The position numbers and the translations under genes are program-made. A stretch of DNA of 64,000 nucleotides from Streptomyces sp. LUP47B. Its GTDB lineage: Bacteria > Actinomycetota > Actinomycetes > Streptomycetales > Streptomycetaceae. Shown here in pieces: positions 43,422-52,450 of the stretch. The notes beneath the pieces were generated by a model. The model saw only the letters and a list, made by a program, of their open reading frames with translations. It searched no databases and was not told the origin of the DNA. The DNA lies in contig NZ_MJAH01000004.1 of NCBI RefSeq assembly GCF_001746295.1, positions 62,001 through 126,000 on the forward strand, in the 5' to 3' direction. The stretch's first letter is position 1. Every line of letters starts with the position of its first letter.

Positions 43422-44267
43422 TCAGACTTCCTTTCTGCACAGAATTTCTCCGTGCAGTACACAGAACCACCCGTCGTCCCTCTTGCCCCAGTCCCGCCAG
43501 GCGTCCGAGACGGCCCGCAGCCGTTCCGCAGTGGCGTGGCCGCCCTCGATAGCCCGCTGGGCGTACGCCGAGGCCACCGTGCGGTCCGCCCACAGCCCGC
43601 TCCACCACTCCCGCTCCTCGGCGGTGGAGTAGGTCCAGGTGCCGGAGCTCGCCGTGATGTCGGTCAGACCCGCCCGCAGCGCCCATGACTTCAGCCGCCG
43701 CCCGGCGTCCGGCTCACCGCCGTTGGCCCGGGCCACCCGGCGGTACAGGTCCAGCCAGTCGTCCAGCCCCTCGGAGGCCGGATACCAGGTCATGGCCGCG
43801 TAGTCCGAGTCGCGTACCGCGATGAATCCGCCGGGCCTGGTGACCCGCTTCATCTCGCGCAGCGCCCGCACCGGGTCCCCGACGTGCTGCAGCACCTGGT
43901 GGGCGTGGACCACGCAGAAGGTGTCGTCCTCGAAGTCCAGGGCGTGCACGTCCGCGACCGCGAAGTCGACGTTCGTCAGCTGCCGCTCGGCGGCCGTGGC
44001 GCGGGCCTGCTCCAGGATGCCGGGCGCGTGGTCGACGCCCGTGACATGCCCGTCCGGCACCAGGGCCGCCAGGTCCGCGGTGATCGTGCCGGGCCCGCAG
44101 CCGATGTCCAGGATCCTCATGTGGGGCTTCAGTGAACCGAGCAGATAGGCAGCCGAGTTGGCGGCGGTGCGCCAGGTGTGCGAGCGCAGCACGGACTCGT
44201 GGTGGCCGTGCGTGTAGACGGCGGTCTCCCGCGGCCTGTCCTGCGTCTTGTCCTGCGATTCCGGCAT
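43422..44267 (-). CDS. Class I SAM-dependent methyltransferase (ubiE/COQ5-like)
   Basis: The protein has 281 residues. SAM motif I ILDIGCGPGTIT (about residues 52-63), the acidic residue in VTGVDHAPGILEQAR, motif VVHAHQVLQHVGDP and VTRPGGFIAVRDSD are all present. This is a typical methyltransferase_11/ubiE-like small-molecule enzyme; substrate unknown. ATG 44267 is taken with GGGGAG upstream. It lies directly downstream of the broken diacylglycerol kinase gene on the same strand. Confidence 0.92.
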   Translation of the reverse strand: MPESQDKTQDRPRETAVYTHGHHESVLRSHTWRTAANSAAYLLGSLKPHMRILDIGCGPGTITADLAALVPDGHVTGVDHAPGILEQARATAAERQLTNVDFAVADVHALDFEDDTFCVVHAHQVLQHVGDPVRALREMKRVTRPGGFIAVRDSDYAAMTWYPASEGLDDWLDLYRRVARANGGEPDAGRRLKSWALRAGLTDITASSGTWTYSTAEEREWWSGLWADRTVASAYAQRAIEGGHATAERLRAVSDAWRDWGKRDDGWFCVLHGEILCRKEV

Positions 44268-44372
44268 GACTGAGCTCCCCTTCTCGACCTGTCCGTCGGT
44301 ACTCAGAACCGTACGCCCGGATGTCGAATGGTGAGACCCGAGTATTGCTATATGGACTGACGGATGATCAGT

Positions 44373-45390
44373 TCAGTTCCCGGGGAGCGGGCGGTACACG
44401 GTGAGGGCCTCGGGCAGCTTCTCCAGCGTCACCTCGCCGGCCACGTCGGTCACCTCACCGTCGTAGGCGAGGAGCGTGCCCGGCGCGACGCCCGTCAGAC
44501 GCAGGCGCCCCACCTGGACCGCCGCATGGGCGGGCGAGCGGGTCAGGGGACCCGCGACGGCGGCGGCGAGCAGGCGCAGCGCGGGCCGGCGTCCGCCGTG
44601 CACGACCCGCACGTCCAACCGTCCGTCGGCGAGGTCGGTGCGGCGGCCGGGCGTGAGCCCCATCCGGTGGTAGGTGCCGTTGCCGACGAACAGCAGCCAC
44701 AACGGCCTGGCCCGGCCCCCGAACTCGGCCTCCAGCGGATGCCGGTCGGCCCGCAGCACCCGCAGCGCCCCTAGGCCCTGTCGTCAAATTCCCGCCTGCC
44801 GCGCGGCGCCTGGCACGCGCGCTCGCCGCGTGGCCGAACCGCCGACGTGGCTCCGCCACGACGGCGCCCCGGCGCCTTGCGATCGCACGTCCCAGACGCC
44901 GCGCGGCCCGCCCTCCGGGCGGACGACGGGAATTTGACGACAGGGCCTAGCACCCCGGCAGGCCAGCCGCTGACCCGGCGCGACCAGCGCTCCCGCTCGC
45001 GCACCAGCTCCGGATACACGCCCAGGCTGCACGCGTTGACGAAGACGCCCTCGCGGCCGTCGCTGCTGTACCGGCCCGCGTCCACGCGCACGGCCTCGCC
45101 CTGCTGGACGGCCCGGGTCAGATCCCGCGCTCCCTCCACGCCGAGGTCGTAGGCGAAGTGGTTCAGGGTGCCGCCGGGCAGGACCGCGAGCGGCATGCCG
45201 TGGCGCAGGGCGATCTCGGCGGCCGCCTTGACCGTGCCGTCGCCGCCGCACACGCCGAGCACCGTGGCCCGGGCCGCCGCCTTCTCCAACTCGTCGCGCA
45301 CATCCGTCGGTTCGCACTCGACGATCCCGGCCAGCGGCAGCCCGTCGTGCAGGGCGCGCAGGTACCCGCCGTAGGGGTGCTTGTTCGGTG
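44373..45390 (-). pseudogene. Diacylglycerol/lipid kinase pseudogene, split by a MITE and lacking its 5' end
   Basis: The 3' fragment (44373-44759) reads VLRADRHPLEAEFGGRARPL to VGNGTYHRMG and RLDVRVVHGG, the C-terminal part of a DAGK/YegS-type lipid kinase. The 5' fragment contains ATVLGVCGGDGTVKAAAEIA (the GGDGT catalytic motif) and PGGTLNHFAYDLG. A 172-bp palindromic element splits the frame after GWPAGVLG; removing it with one CTAG restores GWPAGVLGALRVLRADRHP in frame. The N-terminus is also gone: sequence upstream of about LHDGLPLAGIV is a dispersed repeat instead of the usual phosphate-binding start. The ancestral product would have phosphorylated diacylglycerol or a related lipid. Confidence 0.88.
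44775..44946. mobile_element. 172-bp MITE with 20-bp terminal inverted repeats and CTAG target duplication
   Basis: Perfect 20-bp termini GCCCTGTCGTCAAATTCCCG (44775-44794) and its complement (44927-44946) are flanked by CTAG at 44771-44774 and 44947-44950. The inside has further imperfect inverted repeats, such as GCCGCGCGGCG near both ends, and a central GTGGCTCCGCCAC hairpin. There is no coding sequence. A CTAG duplication fits IS5-family-type transposition in trans (family knowledge; the source IS is not in this window). It interrupts the kinase pseudogene. Confidence 0.95.
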
Positions 45391-45414
45391 CCGGGTGCGG
45401 GTTCGTCGTGGCTT

Positions 45415-45462
45415 GTCGCGCCCACGCGGCGGAGCCGCACATTGATACAGCCCCGCGCCCCT
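45415..45462. repeat. Dispersed Streptomyces-type repeat, copy 1
   Basis: It contains CGCGGCGGAGCCG and GATACAGCCC. About 80% identical over ~50 bases to 63392-63440 on the same strand. From memory this is a very common repeat in Streptomyces chromosomes. Here it forms the truncated 5' end of the kinase pseudogene. Confidence 0.7.
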
Positions 45463-45531
45463 GAAGCCCTTGCCCGGCACTGAGCAATATGGGTTTGCCC
45501 TGGTCCCGTCCTCGCGTCGACAATGCGCCCC

Positions 45532-47154
45532 ATGGGACATCTGGAAGCCGCGCACCTCGAGTACTACCTCCCCGACGGGAGGGCGCTGCTCGGCGATGTG
45601 TCCTTCCGGGTGGGAGAAGGGGCCGTCGTGGCCCTCGTCGGGCCCAACGGGGCCGGCAAGACCACCCTGCTGCGGCTGATCTCCGGCGAACTGAAACCGC
45701 ACGGCGGGACGGTCGGCGTGAGCGGCGGCCTCGGGGTGATGCGCCAGTTCGTGGGGTCCGTACGGGACGAGACGACCGTACGTGACCTGCTCGTGTCGGT
45801 CGCGCCGCCGCGGATCAGGGAGGCCGCGCAGGCCGTGGACCGCGCCGAGCACCTGATCATGACCGTCGACGACGAGGCGGCCCAGCTGAAGTACGCGCAG
45901 GCCCTCTCCGACTGGGCCGAGGTGCGCGGGTACGAGTCCGAGACGCTCTGGGACATGTGCACCATGGCCGCGCTCGGGGTGCCGTACGACAAGGCGCAGT
46001 TCCGGCAGGTGCGGACCCTGTCCGGCGGTGAGCAGAAGCGGCTGGTGCTGGAGGCGCTGCTGCGCGGCCCGGACCAGGTGCTGCTGCTGGACGAGCCGGA
46101 CAACTATCTCGACGTGCCCGGCAAGCGCTGGCTGGAGGAGCGGCTGAAGGAGACCCGCAAGACGGTTCTCTTCGTCTCCCACGACCGGGAGCTGCTCTCC
46201 CGGGCCGCCGAGAAGATCGTGTCGGTGGAGCCCTCGCCCGCCGGGGCGGACGCCTGGGTGCACGGCGGCGGTTTCGCCACGTATCACGAGGCGCGGCGCG
46301 AACGCTTCGCCCGTTTCGAGGAGTTGCGTCGACGCTGGGACGAGAAGCACGCGCAGCTCAAGAAGCTGGTGCTGAATCTCCGTCAGGCGGCCAGCATCAG
46401 CCACGAGTTGGCTTCCCGCTACCAGGCGGCCCAGACCCGGCTGCGCAAGTTCGAGGAGGCCGGCCCGCCGCCCGAGCCGCCGCGTGAGCAGGACATCAAG
46501 ATGCGGCTCAAGGGCGGCCGTACCGGCATAAGGGCCGTCACCTGCACGGGACTTGAACTGACCGGACTGATGAAGCCCTTCGATCTGGAGGTCTTCTACG
46601 GCGAGCGCGTCGCCGTCCTCGGCTCCAACGGCTCCGGCAAGTCGCACTTCCTGCGGCTGCTCGCGGGCGACTCCACCGTGGCCCACACGGGGCAGTGGAA
46701 GCTCGGGGCGCGGGTCGTGCCCGGGCACTTCGCGCAGACGCATGCCCACCCCGAGCTCTTCGGCCGCACCCTTCTCGACATCCTGTGGAAGGAGCACGCC
46801 CAGGACCGGGGCGCCGCGATGTCCCGGCTGCGCCGCTACGAGCTGACCGGCCAGGCCGAGCAGGGCTTCGACCGGCTCTCCGGCGGCCAGCAGGCCCGCT
46901 TCCAGATCCTCCTCCTGGAGCTCCAGGGCGTCACCGCGCTCCTTTTGGACGAGCCCACGGACAACCTTGACCTGGAGTCCGCGGAGGCCCTCCAGGAGGG
47001 CCTGGAGGCCTTCGAGGGCACAGTCCTCGCGGTCACCCACGACCGCTGGTTCGCGCGCTCCTTCGACCGGTACCTGGTCTTCGGCTCGGACGGCCGGGTG
47101 CGCGAGACGGCGGAGCCGGTGTGGGACGAACGACGCGTGGAACGGGCCCGGTAA
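45532..47154 (+). CDS. ABC-F family ATPase
   Basis: The protein has 540 residues with two ATP-binding cassettes and no transmembrane part. Cassette 1 has Walker A GPNGAGKTT, signature LSGGEQKR and LLLDEPDNYLD. Cassette 2 has GSNGSGKSH, LSGGQQAR and LLLDEPTDNLD. A charged linker (about 235-320, with RRWDEKHAQLKKLV) should enter the ribosomal E site. ABC-F proteins tune translation or protect the ribosome from antibiotics. ATG 45532 is used; ATG 45523 also lies in frame. A perfect inverted repeat begins in the last codons. Confidence 0.94.
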   Translation: MGHLEAAHLEYYLPDGRALLGDVSFRVGEGAVVALVGPNGAGKTTLLRLISGELKPHGGTVGVSGGLGVMRQFVGSVRDETTVRDLLVSVAPPRIREAAQAVDRAEHLIMTVDDEAAQLKYAQALSDWAEVRGYESETLWDMCTMAALGVPYDKAQFRQVRTLSGGEQKRLVLEALLRGPDQVLLLDEPDNYLDVPGKRWLEERLKETRKTVLFVSHDRELLSRAAEKIVSVEPSPAGADAWVHGGGFATYHEARRERFARFEELRRRWDEKHAQLKKLVLNLRQAASISHELASRYQAAQTRLRKFEEAGPPPEPPREQDIKMRLKGGRTGIRAVTCTGLELTGLMKPFDLEVFYGERVAVLGSNGSGKSHFLRLLAGDSTVAHTGQWKLGARVVPGHFAQTHAHPELFGRTLLDILWKEHAQDRGAAMSRLRRYELTGQAEQGFDRLSGGQQARFQILLLELQGVTALLLDEPTDNLDLESAEALQEGLEAFEGTVLAVTHDRWFARSFDRYLVFGSDGRVRETAEPVWDERRVERAR

Positions 47155-47174
47155 CCGCAGGTCACCGGGCCCGT
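47142..47174. terminator. Bidirectional terminator between convergent genes
   Basis: ACGGGCCCGGT (47142-47152) and ACCGGGCCCGT (47164-47174) form a perfect 11-bp stem with an 11-base loop. It includes the final codons of the ABC-F gene and ends 11 bp before the stop of the opposing gene. Confidence 0.7.
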
Positions 47175-47184
47175 CCGAGGCTTC

Positions 47185-48288
47185 TCAGACCCAGCGCAGC
47201 AGTGCACCCAGGCCGCCCACCGGGGCCTCGTCGCTCGCCGGTGTCACCGAGAGCGCCGGAGCCCCCGTCGCCACCGCCGACCTGATCAGCGCGTCGTCCG
47301 CCCGGGCCGACCAGGAGTTCTGTTCGCCGAGGATCTTCAGATCCGTGCGGCGGACCGCCAGCTGGTCCGGGTCCTCCCCGACCCACACCTCGCGGTGCGC
47401 GTCGGGCCCGTCCGGGCGGACCAGGAGTTCGTCGATACGGTGCTCGCGCGCTGCCTCGACCAGCGCGGGCACGCCCTCCACGGCTCCGGGCTGCCCGTCG
47501 TCGCCCGGGGTACGGGCCGCGAGGAACCGTTCCAGCTCCCGCTCCGCGCGCTGCCGTACATGCTCGGCACGGGCCTGCTCCACGTCCTCGTCGAGCAGCC
47601 GGCTGCCGGCGCCGTGCTCCGCCTCGATGACCCGGCCCTGCAACCGCTTCGGCAGCCGCTCGTGCACGGACCGCTTCTCCCGCTCGTCACCGACCAGGAT
47701 CAGCAGGTCGGCGCCGGTCTCCTCCTGGCAGACGGCGAGCGCGTCGGCGATCTCGGCCGCGTTGTGCTCCCAGGTGTTCTCCACCCTCAGCTGGAAGTGC
47801 CGCTCCGACCAGTCGGAGCTGCTCGCCTTGTGGATGGGCCACTGCTCGCCGGTGACCGAACCGGCGCCCTGCCGGCCGAGCGGTCCGCGCAGCTCGAAGT
47901 CGGCGCCCTTGCGGTCGACGTACGCCACCACGCACACCGGGTCCTCGCCGGCCAGCTCCAGCAGCGGCGCGGTGTGCGGCAGCGGGGCCCAGCGGACCAG
48001 GCTGCCGTCGGGGGACCTGGTCAGCGCCGGGTCCAGGACGACCTCGCCGGCCCGCGCGAAGAGGGCCCTGCCGTGCGGTTCGGACGAGTGCCGCAGTTCC
48101 TCCATCGCCTCCCGCACGGCCACGCAGGTCTCCTCGTCGGCCCCCTGCTGGGAAAGCTCGCGGGCGACCGCGACCGCCGCGAGATGCCGTTCGTGGAGTG
48201 TGTCCTCCGTGGGGCGGGGGGCGTCGACGTACACGGAGGCCCAGGGGCCCGGATGTTCGTAGAGTGGATGCAGAAAGGCGAGATCCAT
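47185..48288 (-). CDS. Vms1/baeRF2-like (eRF1-fold, Rv2629-type) protein
   Basis: The protein has 367 residues. It starts MDLAFLHPLYEHPGPWASVY and has VCVVAYVDRKGADFEL, the ADLLILVGDEREKRSVHERL block and a C-terminal ARADDALIRSAVATGAPAL. These match the bacterial archaeo-eukaryotic release factor family 2 (Vms1/Rv2629), possibly involved in ribosome rescue or dormancy response. No GGQ is visible. ATG 48288 has GGGAGG seven bases upstream. It diverges from the small DUF6158-like gene. Confidence 0.88.
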   Translation of the reverse strand: MDLAFLHPLYEHPGPWASVYVDAPRPTEDTLHERHLAAVAVARELSQQGADEETCVAVREAMEELRHSSEPHGRALFARAGEVVLDPALTRSPDGSLVRWAPLPHTAPLLELAGEDPVCVVAYVDRKGADFELRGPLGRQGAGSVTGEQWPIHKASSSDWSERHFQLRVENTWEHNAAEIADALAVCQEETGADLLILVGDEREKRSVHERLPKRLQGRVIEAEHGAGSRLLDEDVEQARAEHVRQRAERELERFLAARTPGDDGQPGAVEGVPALVEAAREHRIDELLVRPDGPDAHREVWVGEDPDQLAVRRTDLKILGEQNSWSARADDALIRSAVATGAPALSVTPASDEAPVGGLGALLRWV

Positions 48289-48354
48289 GGGTTCCCTCCC
48301 GGATGCCGCTCGGGGGCAGTGCGGTAATGCTTGCCGGGCGGGTACCCGAAGCCC

Positions 48355-48636
48355 ATGAACGAACACGACGAGCGGGACATCACCATGACCGGAGTCGACC
48401 CCAGCAGGTTGGACGACCAGCAGCTCATGAAAGAGCTGGAGACGATCCATCGCACCCGGCACGAAACGCTGCTCCACGGCTCGAACGACGCGCTCAGCAC
48501 CCACAACCAGCGCATGGCCCGGCTCGAGGGCGAGTATCTGCGCCGCAACCCGCGCCGGACCGTGTCCGCGGGCCGCACCCGTGAGGGCGCGCGGGAGCGC
48601 GGGGCGGGGGAGTCGGCCACACCGGCGCTGGACTGA
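48355..48636 (+). CDS. DUF6158-like small conserved protein
   Basis: The protein has 93 residues (ATG 48355), or 83 if ATG 48385 (MTGVDPSRL) is used; the second matches the conserved start better as I recall it. The core is LDDQQLMKELETIHRTRHET and NQRMARLEGEYLRRNPRRTV, a hydrophilic helical hairpin. No function is known. It is in a divergent arrangement with the release-factor-like gene and is followed by a hairpin. Confidence 0.8.
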   Translation: MNEHDERDITMTGVDPSRLDDQQLMKELETIHRTRHETLLHGSNDALSTHNQRMARLEGEYLRRNPRRTVSAGRTREGARERGAGESATPALD

Positions 48637-48719
48637 CCGGGCAACCTGCCCGGACGGGACCTGCGCGGACGGCCGATGCCGGACAGCCGACGGTGACCTG
48701 CCGATCACGTGATCAGCAG
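48637..48719. terminator. Two hairpins between convergent genes
   Basis: CCGGGCA-ACC-TGCCCGG (48637-48653) immediately follows the DUF6158-like stop. A second palindrome, GATCACGTGATC (48703-48714) with flanking CTGC/GCAG, lies next to the end of the catalase operon. One hairpin probably serves each direction. Confidence 0.55.
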
Positions 48720-48744
48720 GCCACCGAATGACGTGCCCTGAGGC

Positions 48745-50844
48745 TCAGTGGCGCGTCGGCAGCCGGTCCGGGTGCCGGTGTGCCGCGATCGCGGCCACGA
48801 ACGCGTCCAGGAACTCCTCGCCCGCCGGACCCGGGGACGTCTCCGTCACCACGCCCTGGTCGGACTCCACACGGTGGAACTCCGTCGACAGCCGCAGTCC
48901 CTCCGGCTCCAGCGACGACAGGATCCCGACGCCCGATCCGAGCGCGCCGATCGGCTTGCCGTGCCGGTAGGCGTCCCGCACGAAACGCATGACGTCCTGG
49001 TCGGCGGCCGTCGGCGGGGTGCCCACGGGCCCGCCGGGCAGCAGGACGGCGTCGTACAGCACGGACGCGACGGTCGGCAGCGCGCGGTCCACGGTGTACA
49101 GCTCGCCGTCGGCACCCCGCAGCTCGCCGTCCGTCGGTGCCAGCGCCTCCACCACGGCACCCTCGGCGGCCAGCCGCTCCCGCACCGAGGTCACCTGCTC
49201 GGCGTCGATCCCGTCGCTGACCAGGACCGCGATCTGCCGGGTGCGGATGGAGCCGTCGCCGCGCAGCGCCTCCAGGCTGAGAGCGGGGGAGGAGAGCTTG
49301 TACGCCGTCTCGCCCGCGGTGGGCTCCGGTACCCCGATACCGCGCGCCACCCGCGTCGCCAGTTCACCGTCCACCTTCGCGAGGTGCTCGACCGTCCGGG
49401 CCCGCACCGTCCGCGCGCCCACCTTGCCCAGCTCGAAGCGGAACGCCTCGACGATGTGCTGCTTCTCCCAGTCGGCCATGCTGTTCCAGAACAGCGCGGG
49501 CTGGCTGTAGTGGTCCTGGAAACTCGGGCTGCGCCGCCGGATCTTGTGTCCGTCCACGCGTTCCGCGAGGTGCGTGAACGCCTGCCCGTCGACCCCGGCG
49601 TGGGCCGGGCAGCCGCCGCCGAGCGAGTTCGGGAAGTAGTTCGTGCCCCGGTGGATCGCGCTCTGGTGGTAGCCGTCGCGCTGGTTGTTGCGCACCGGCG
49701 CCACCGGCCGGTTCACCGGCAGCTGCGAGAAGTTCGGCCCGCCCAGCCGGATCAGCTGGGTGTCCAGGTAGGAGAAGTTGCGGGCCTGGAGCAGCGGGTC
49801 GTTGGTGAAGTCGATACCGGGCACGACGTTGGCGGTGTGGAAGGCCACCTGCTCGGTCTCGGCGAAGAAGTTCTCCGGGTTGCGGTCGAGCACCATCCGG
49901 CCGATCGGCCGCACCGGCACCTGCTCCTCCGGGATGAGCTTCGTGGCGTCGAGCAGATCGAAGTCGAACGCGAACTCGTCCTCCTCCGGCACCAGTTGCA
50001 CACCGAGTTCCCATTCCGGGTACTCGCCGGCCTCGATGGCGTCCCACAGGTCGCGCCGGTTGAAGTCCGGGTCCCGGCCCTGGCACTCCTGCGCCTCGTC
50101 CCACACCAGCGAGTGCGCGCCCAGCCTCGGCTTCCAGTGGAACTTCACGAAGGTGCCCTTGCCCTCCGCGTTCACGAACCGGAAGGTGTGCACACCGAAG
50201 CCCTGCATCATGCGGTAGCTGCGCGGGATCGCCCGGTCCGACATCAGCCACATGATCGTGTGCAGGGTCTCCGGCTGGAGCGACACGAAGTCCCACAGGG
50301 TGTCGTGCGCCGAGGCGCCGGTGGGGATGTCGTTGTGCGGCTCCGGCTTCACCGCGTGCACGAAGTCGGGGAACTTGATGCCGTCCTGGATGAAGAAGAC
50401 CGGGAAGTTGTTCCCGACGAGGTCGTAGTTCCCTTCCGACGTGTAGAACTTGGTGGCGAAGCCCCGCACGTCCCGCACGGTGTCCGCGGAGCCCTTGGGT
50501 CCCTGCACGGTCGAGAACCGCACGAAGACGGGGGTGCGGACCGCCGGGTCCTGGAGGAAGGCGGCACGGGTGAACTCCGCGCAGGACTCGTACGGTTCGA
50601 AGTAGCCGTACGCGCCCGCGCCCCGCGCGTGCACCACCCGCTCCGGGATCCGCTCGTGGTCGAAGTGGGTGAGCTTCTCCCGGAAGTGGAAGTCCTCCAT
50701 GAGCGTCGGACCGCGCTCACCGGCGGCGAGCGAGTCGTCGGTGTGGTCGACCTCGACTCCCTGGTCGGTGGTGAGCGGCCCGGCGGTCGGGTCGTCGGCG
50801 TGGAAGCTCTCGCGCTGGCGCTGCTTCCGGTCGGCGGGGTCCAT
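48745..50844 (-). CDS. katE: Large-subunit clade II catalase (KatE/HPII type)
   Basis: The 699-residue large catalase has the distal His72 in [16 protein letters not shown], the distal Asn in [15 protein letters not shown] and the proximal heme Tyr in [13 protein letters not shown]. The C-terminal ~150 residues form a flavodoxin/GATase1-like domain ([16 protein letters not shown] [22 protein letters not shown]). It breaks down H2O2 and is typical of stationary-phase or osmotic stress defence. It is the last of five tightly packed genes (52833 to 48745); its ATG overlaps the DJ-1 gene stop (TGATG). The S. coelicolor counterpart CatB is SigB-dependent (established), which fits the SigB-type promoter found upstream of the operon. 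Confidence 0.95.
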   Translation of the reverse strand: MDPADRKQRQRESFHADDPTAGPLTTDQGVEVDHTDDSLAAGERGPTLMEDFHFREKLTHFDHERIPERVVHARGAGAYGYFEPYESCAEFTRAAFLQDPAVRTPVFVRFSTVQGPKGSADTVRDVRGFATKFYTSEGNYDLVGNNFPVFFIQDGIKFPDFVHAVKPEPHNDIPTGASAHDTLWDFVSLQPETLHTIMWLMSDRAIPRSYRMMQGFGVHTFRFVNAEGKGTFVKFHWKPRLGAHSLVWDEAQECQGRDPDFNRRDLWDAIEAGEYPEWELGVQLVPEEDEFAFDFDLLDATKLIPEEQVPVRPIGRMVLDRNPENFFAETEQVAFHTANVVPGIDFTNDPLLQARNFSYLDTQLIRLGGPNFSQLPVNRPVAPVRNNQRDGYHQSAIHRGTNYFPNSLGGGCPAHAGVDGQAFTHLAERVDGHKIRRRSPSFQDHYSQPALFWNSMADWEKQHIVEAFRFELGKVGARTVRARTVEHLAKVDGELATRVARGIGVPEPTAGETAYKLSSPALSLEALRGDGSIRTRQIAVLVSDGIDAEQVTSVRERLAAEGAVVEALAPTDGELRGADGELYTVDRALPTVASVLYDAVLLPGGPVGTPPTAADQDVMRFVRDAYRHGKPIGALGSGVGILSSLEPEGLRLSTEFHRVESDQGVVTETSPGPAGEEFLDAFVAAIAAHRHPDRLPTRH

Positions 50845-51383
50845 CAGGCGGCCTCCTGGAACACGTCGAGGAACGTCTCGCAGAACGCCTTGAGGTCGTC
50901 CGGCTTACGGCTGGTGACCAGCTTGTTGTTCCCGTGGTCGCAGACCTTCACCTGCTCGTCCACCCAGGTGGCGCCCGCGTTGCGGATGTCCGTCTGAAGA
51001 CTCGGCCAGGAGGTGAGCACCCGGCCCCGTACGACGTCCGCTTCGACGAGCGTCCACGGCGCATGGCAGATCGCGGCCACCGGGCGCGCCTGGGTGAAGA
51101 AGTCCCGTACGAACGCCACGGCCTTCTCGTCCGTCCGCAGGAAGTCCGGGTTGGCCACCCCGCCGGGCAGCACCAGCGCGCCGAAGGAGTCCGCGGACGT
51201 CTCGCCCACGACCTCCTGCACGGGGAAGGTGTCCCCCTTGTCGAGATGGTTGAACGCCTGGATCTTGCCGGGCTCGGTCGACACGAGCACGGGTTCGTGC
51301 CCCGCGTTCACCGCCGCCTGCCACGGATCGGTGAGCTCGACCTGCTCGACGCCCTCGGGTGCGGTCAGAAACGCGATACGCAT
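50844..51383 (-). CDS. DJ-1/PfpI-family protein (YhbO-like)
   Basis: The protein has 179 residues. The PfpI-type GATase1 fold is shown by MRIAFLTAPEGVEQVELTDP, the glutamate region and nucleophile Cys in VAAICHAPWTLVEADV. Members act as deglycases or stress chaperones. Coupled to the downstream catalase and 6 bp from the upstream membrane protein gene, so it is part of the stress operon. The catalase carries a related domain at its own C-terminus. Confidence 0.93.
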   Translation of the reverse strand: MRIAFLTAPEGVEQVELTDPWQAAVNAGHEPVLVSTEPGKIQAFNHLDKGDTFPVQEVVGETSADSFGALVLPGGVANPDFLRTDEKAVAFVRDFFTQARPVAAICHAPWTLVEADVVRGRVLTSWPSLQTDIRNAGATWVDEQVKVCDHGNNKLVTSRKPDDLKAFCETFLDVFQEAA

Positions 51384-51389
51384 GATGGT

Positions 51390-52019
51390 TCAACGTCCTT
51401 TCCTGGACAGCTTTTTCCTTGCTCGGGAAGCGCGCGCACAGCGCAGCAGCTCCTCGCCGTACGGCAGCAGCACACAGGCGGTGATCGCGGCGCCGATGCC
51501 GGCGAGATAGCCCGGTGACAGCGGCCGCCTGCGCGGCACCAGCCGCCAGGCGTCCGGATCTCCGCGCCCGCCGCGCAGCAGCGACCTCACCTGGTCGGAG
51601 TGCAGGCACATCAGCGACGCGAGCGCGGCGAACGGCAGCGACTCCAGGAAACTGTGGATGTGCTGCTCGACCGGCCTGACCTCGCGGTCGCTGTCGACGG
51701 CCGTCTTCACGTCCCACAGCGCGGTCGCCTCGTGCACCGCGGCACCGCCCAACTGCACGGTGAGGAGCAAGGGGTTGACCTCGTAGCGCAGGGTGAGCGC
51801 GATGGGCAGCCCGACCTCGGCCATCATCAGGGAGTGGATCAGGGACTCCTTGGTCCCCGCGGTGTCCTCGATGCGGGTGCGCCGGTGCATCGCCCAGTCG
51901 GCGAGCCCCGGCACGAACCAGCCGGGCAGCAGCCCGTAGAGGAGATACCGGGTGGTCACGTCCCCCACGTCTACCGTGGCACCGGTGGCGCTGATCCGCG
52001 CGGCCTGGTCCCGGATCAT
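51390..52019 (-). CDS. Unknown membrane protein with conserved His/acid clusters
   Basis: The protein has 209 residues. About four hydrophobic segments surround two polar clusters: WAMHRRTRIEDTAGTKESLI followed by HSLMMAE, and AVHEATALWDVKTAVDSDRE followed by EQHIHSFLESLPF. The spacing of His, Glu and Asp (H-x4-R-x2-I-E, VHExxAxWD, EQHxHSFLE) suggests a membrane-embedded metal site. I do not recognise a named family. It is translationally coupled to the CBS gene upstream (ATGA overlap) and 6 bp from the DJ-1 gene downstream, in a catalase operon, so a redox or stress role is likely (inference). Confidence 0.85.
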   Translation of the reverse strand: MIRDQAARISATGATVDVGDVTTRYLLYGLLPGWFVPGLADWAMHRRTRIEDTAGTKESLIHSLMMAEVGLPIALTLRYEVNPLLLTVQLGGAAVHEATALWDVKTAVDSDREVRPVEQHIHSFLESLPFAALASLMCLHSDQVRSLLRGGRGDPDAWRLVPRRRPLSPGYLAGIGAAITACVLLPYGEELLRCARASRARKKLSRKGR

Positions 52020-52450
52020 ACGGAGGCCCCGTCGTCCGGATCAGCACGGCTGATGTCGGCGAGCGCCGACCCCGGGTCCCGGCCCTCGGCGATGTCCCCG
52101 AGGCTCACCATGCCGACCGGCAGGCCGTCCTCGATGACCGGCAGCCGCCGTACGGCGTGTGTGCGCATCAGCGCGACCGCCTGCGTCAGCGGGTCGCCGG
52201 GGGCGACGGTCAGCGGATCCGGCGTGCACACCGACTGGGCACTCACCGTCAGCGGGTCGACGCCCTCGGCGACGGCCCGGACCGTGATGTCCCGGTCGGT
52301 GAGCACACCCACCACGTGCTGACCGTCGGCCACCACGACGTCGCCGATGTCCTGTGCGCGCATCAGCCGCGCCGCCTCGACCAGCGAGGCGTCCGGGCGG
52401 ACGGCCACCACACCGGGCGTCATCACGTCCCTCACGAGCTCCGCCGTCAC
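52016..52450 (-). CDS. CBS-domain pair protein
   Basis: The protein has 144 residues. Two CBS motifs are visible: VRDVMTPGVVAVRPDASLVE with VVGVLTDRDITVRA, and VCTPDPLTVAPGDPLTQAVA with LPVGMVSLGDIA. Such stand-alone CBS pairs bind adenosine nucleotides. The GTG start at 52450 has GGAGG eight bases upstream and overlaps the DUF2795 stop. Its place in the stress operon suggests sensing of energy state. Confidence 0.92.
   Translation of the reverse strand: MTAELVRDVMTPGVVAVRPDASLVEAARLMRAQDIGDVVVADGQHVVGVLTDRDITVRAVAEGVDPLTVSAQSVCTPDPLTVAPGDPLTQAVALMRTHAVRRLPVIEDGLPVGMVSLGDIAEGRDPGSALADISRADPDDGASV

Noticed and set aside
48340..48345. GGGTAC upstream of the DUF6158-like gene as a second SigB promoter
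   Set aside because: No GNNT at 14-16 bases upstream; the hexamer alone is not enough in such GC-rich DNA.
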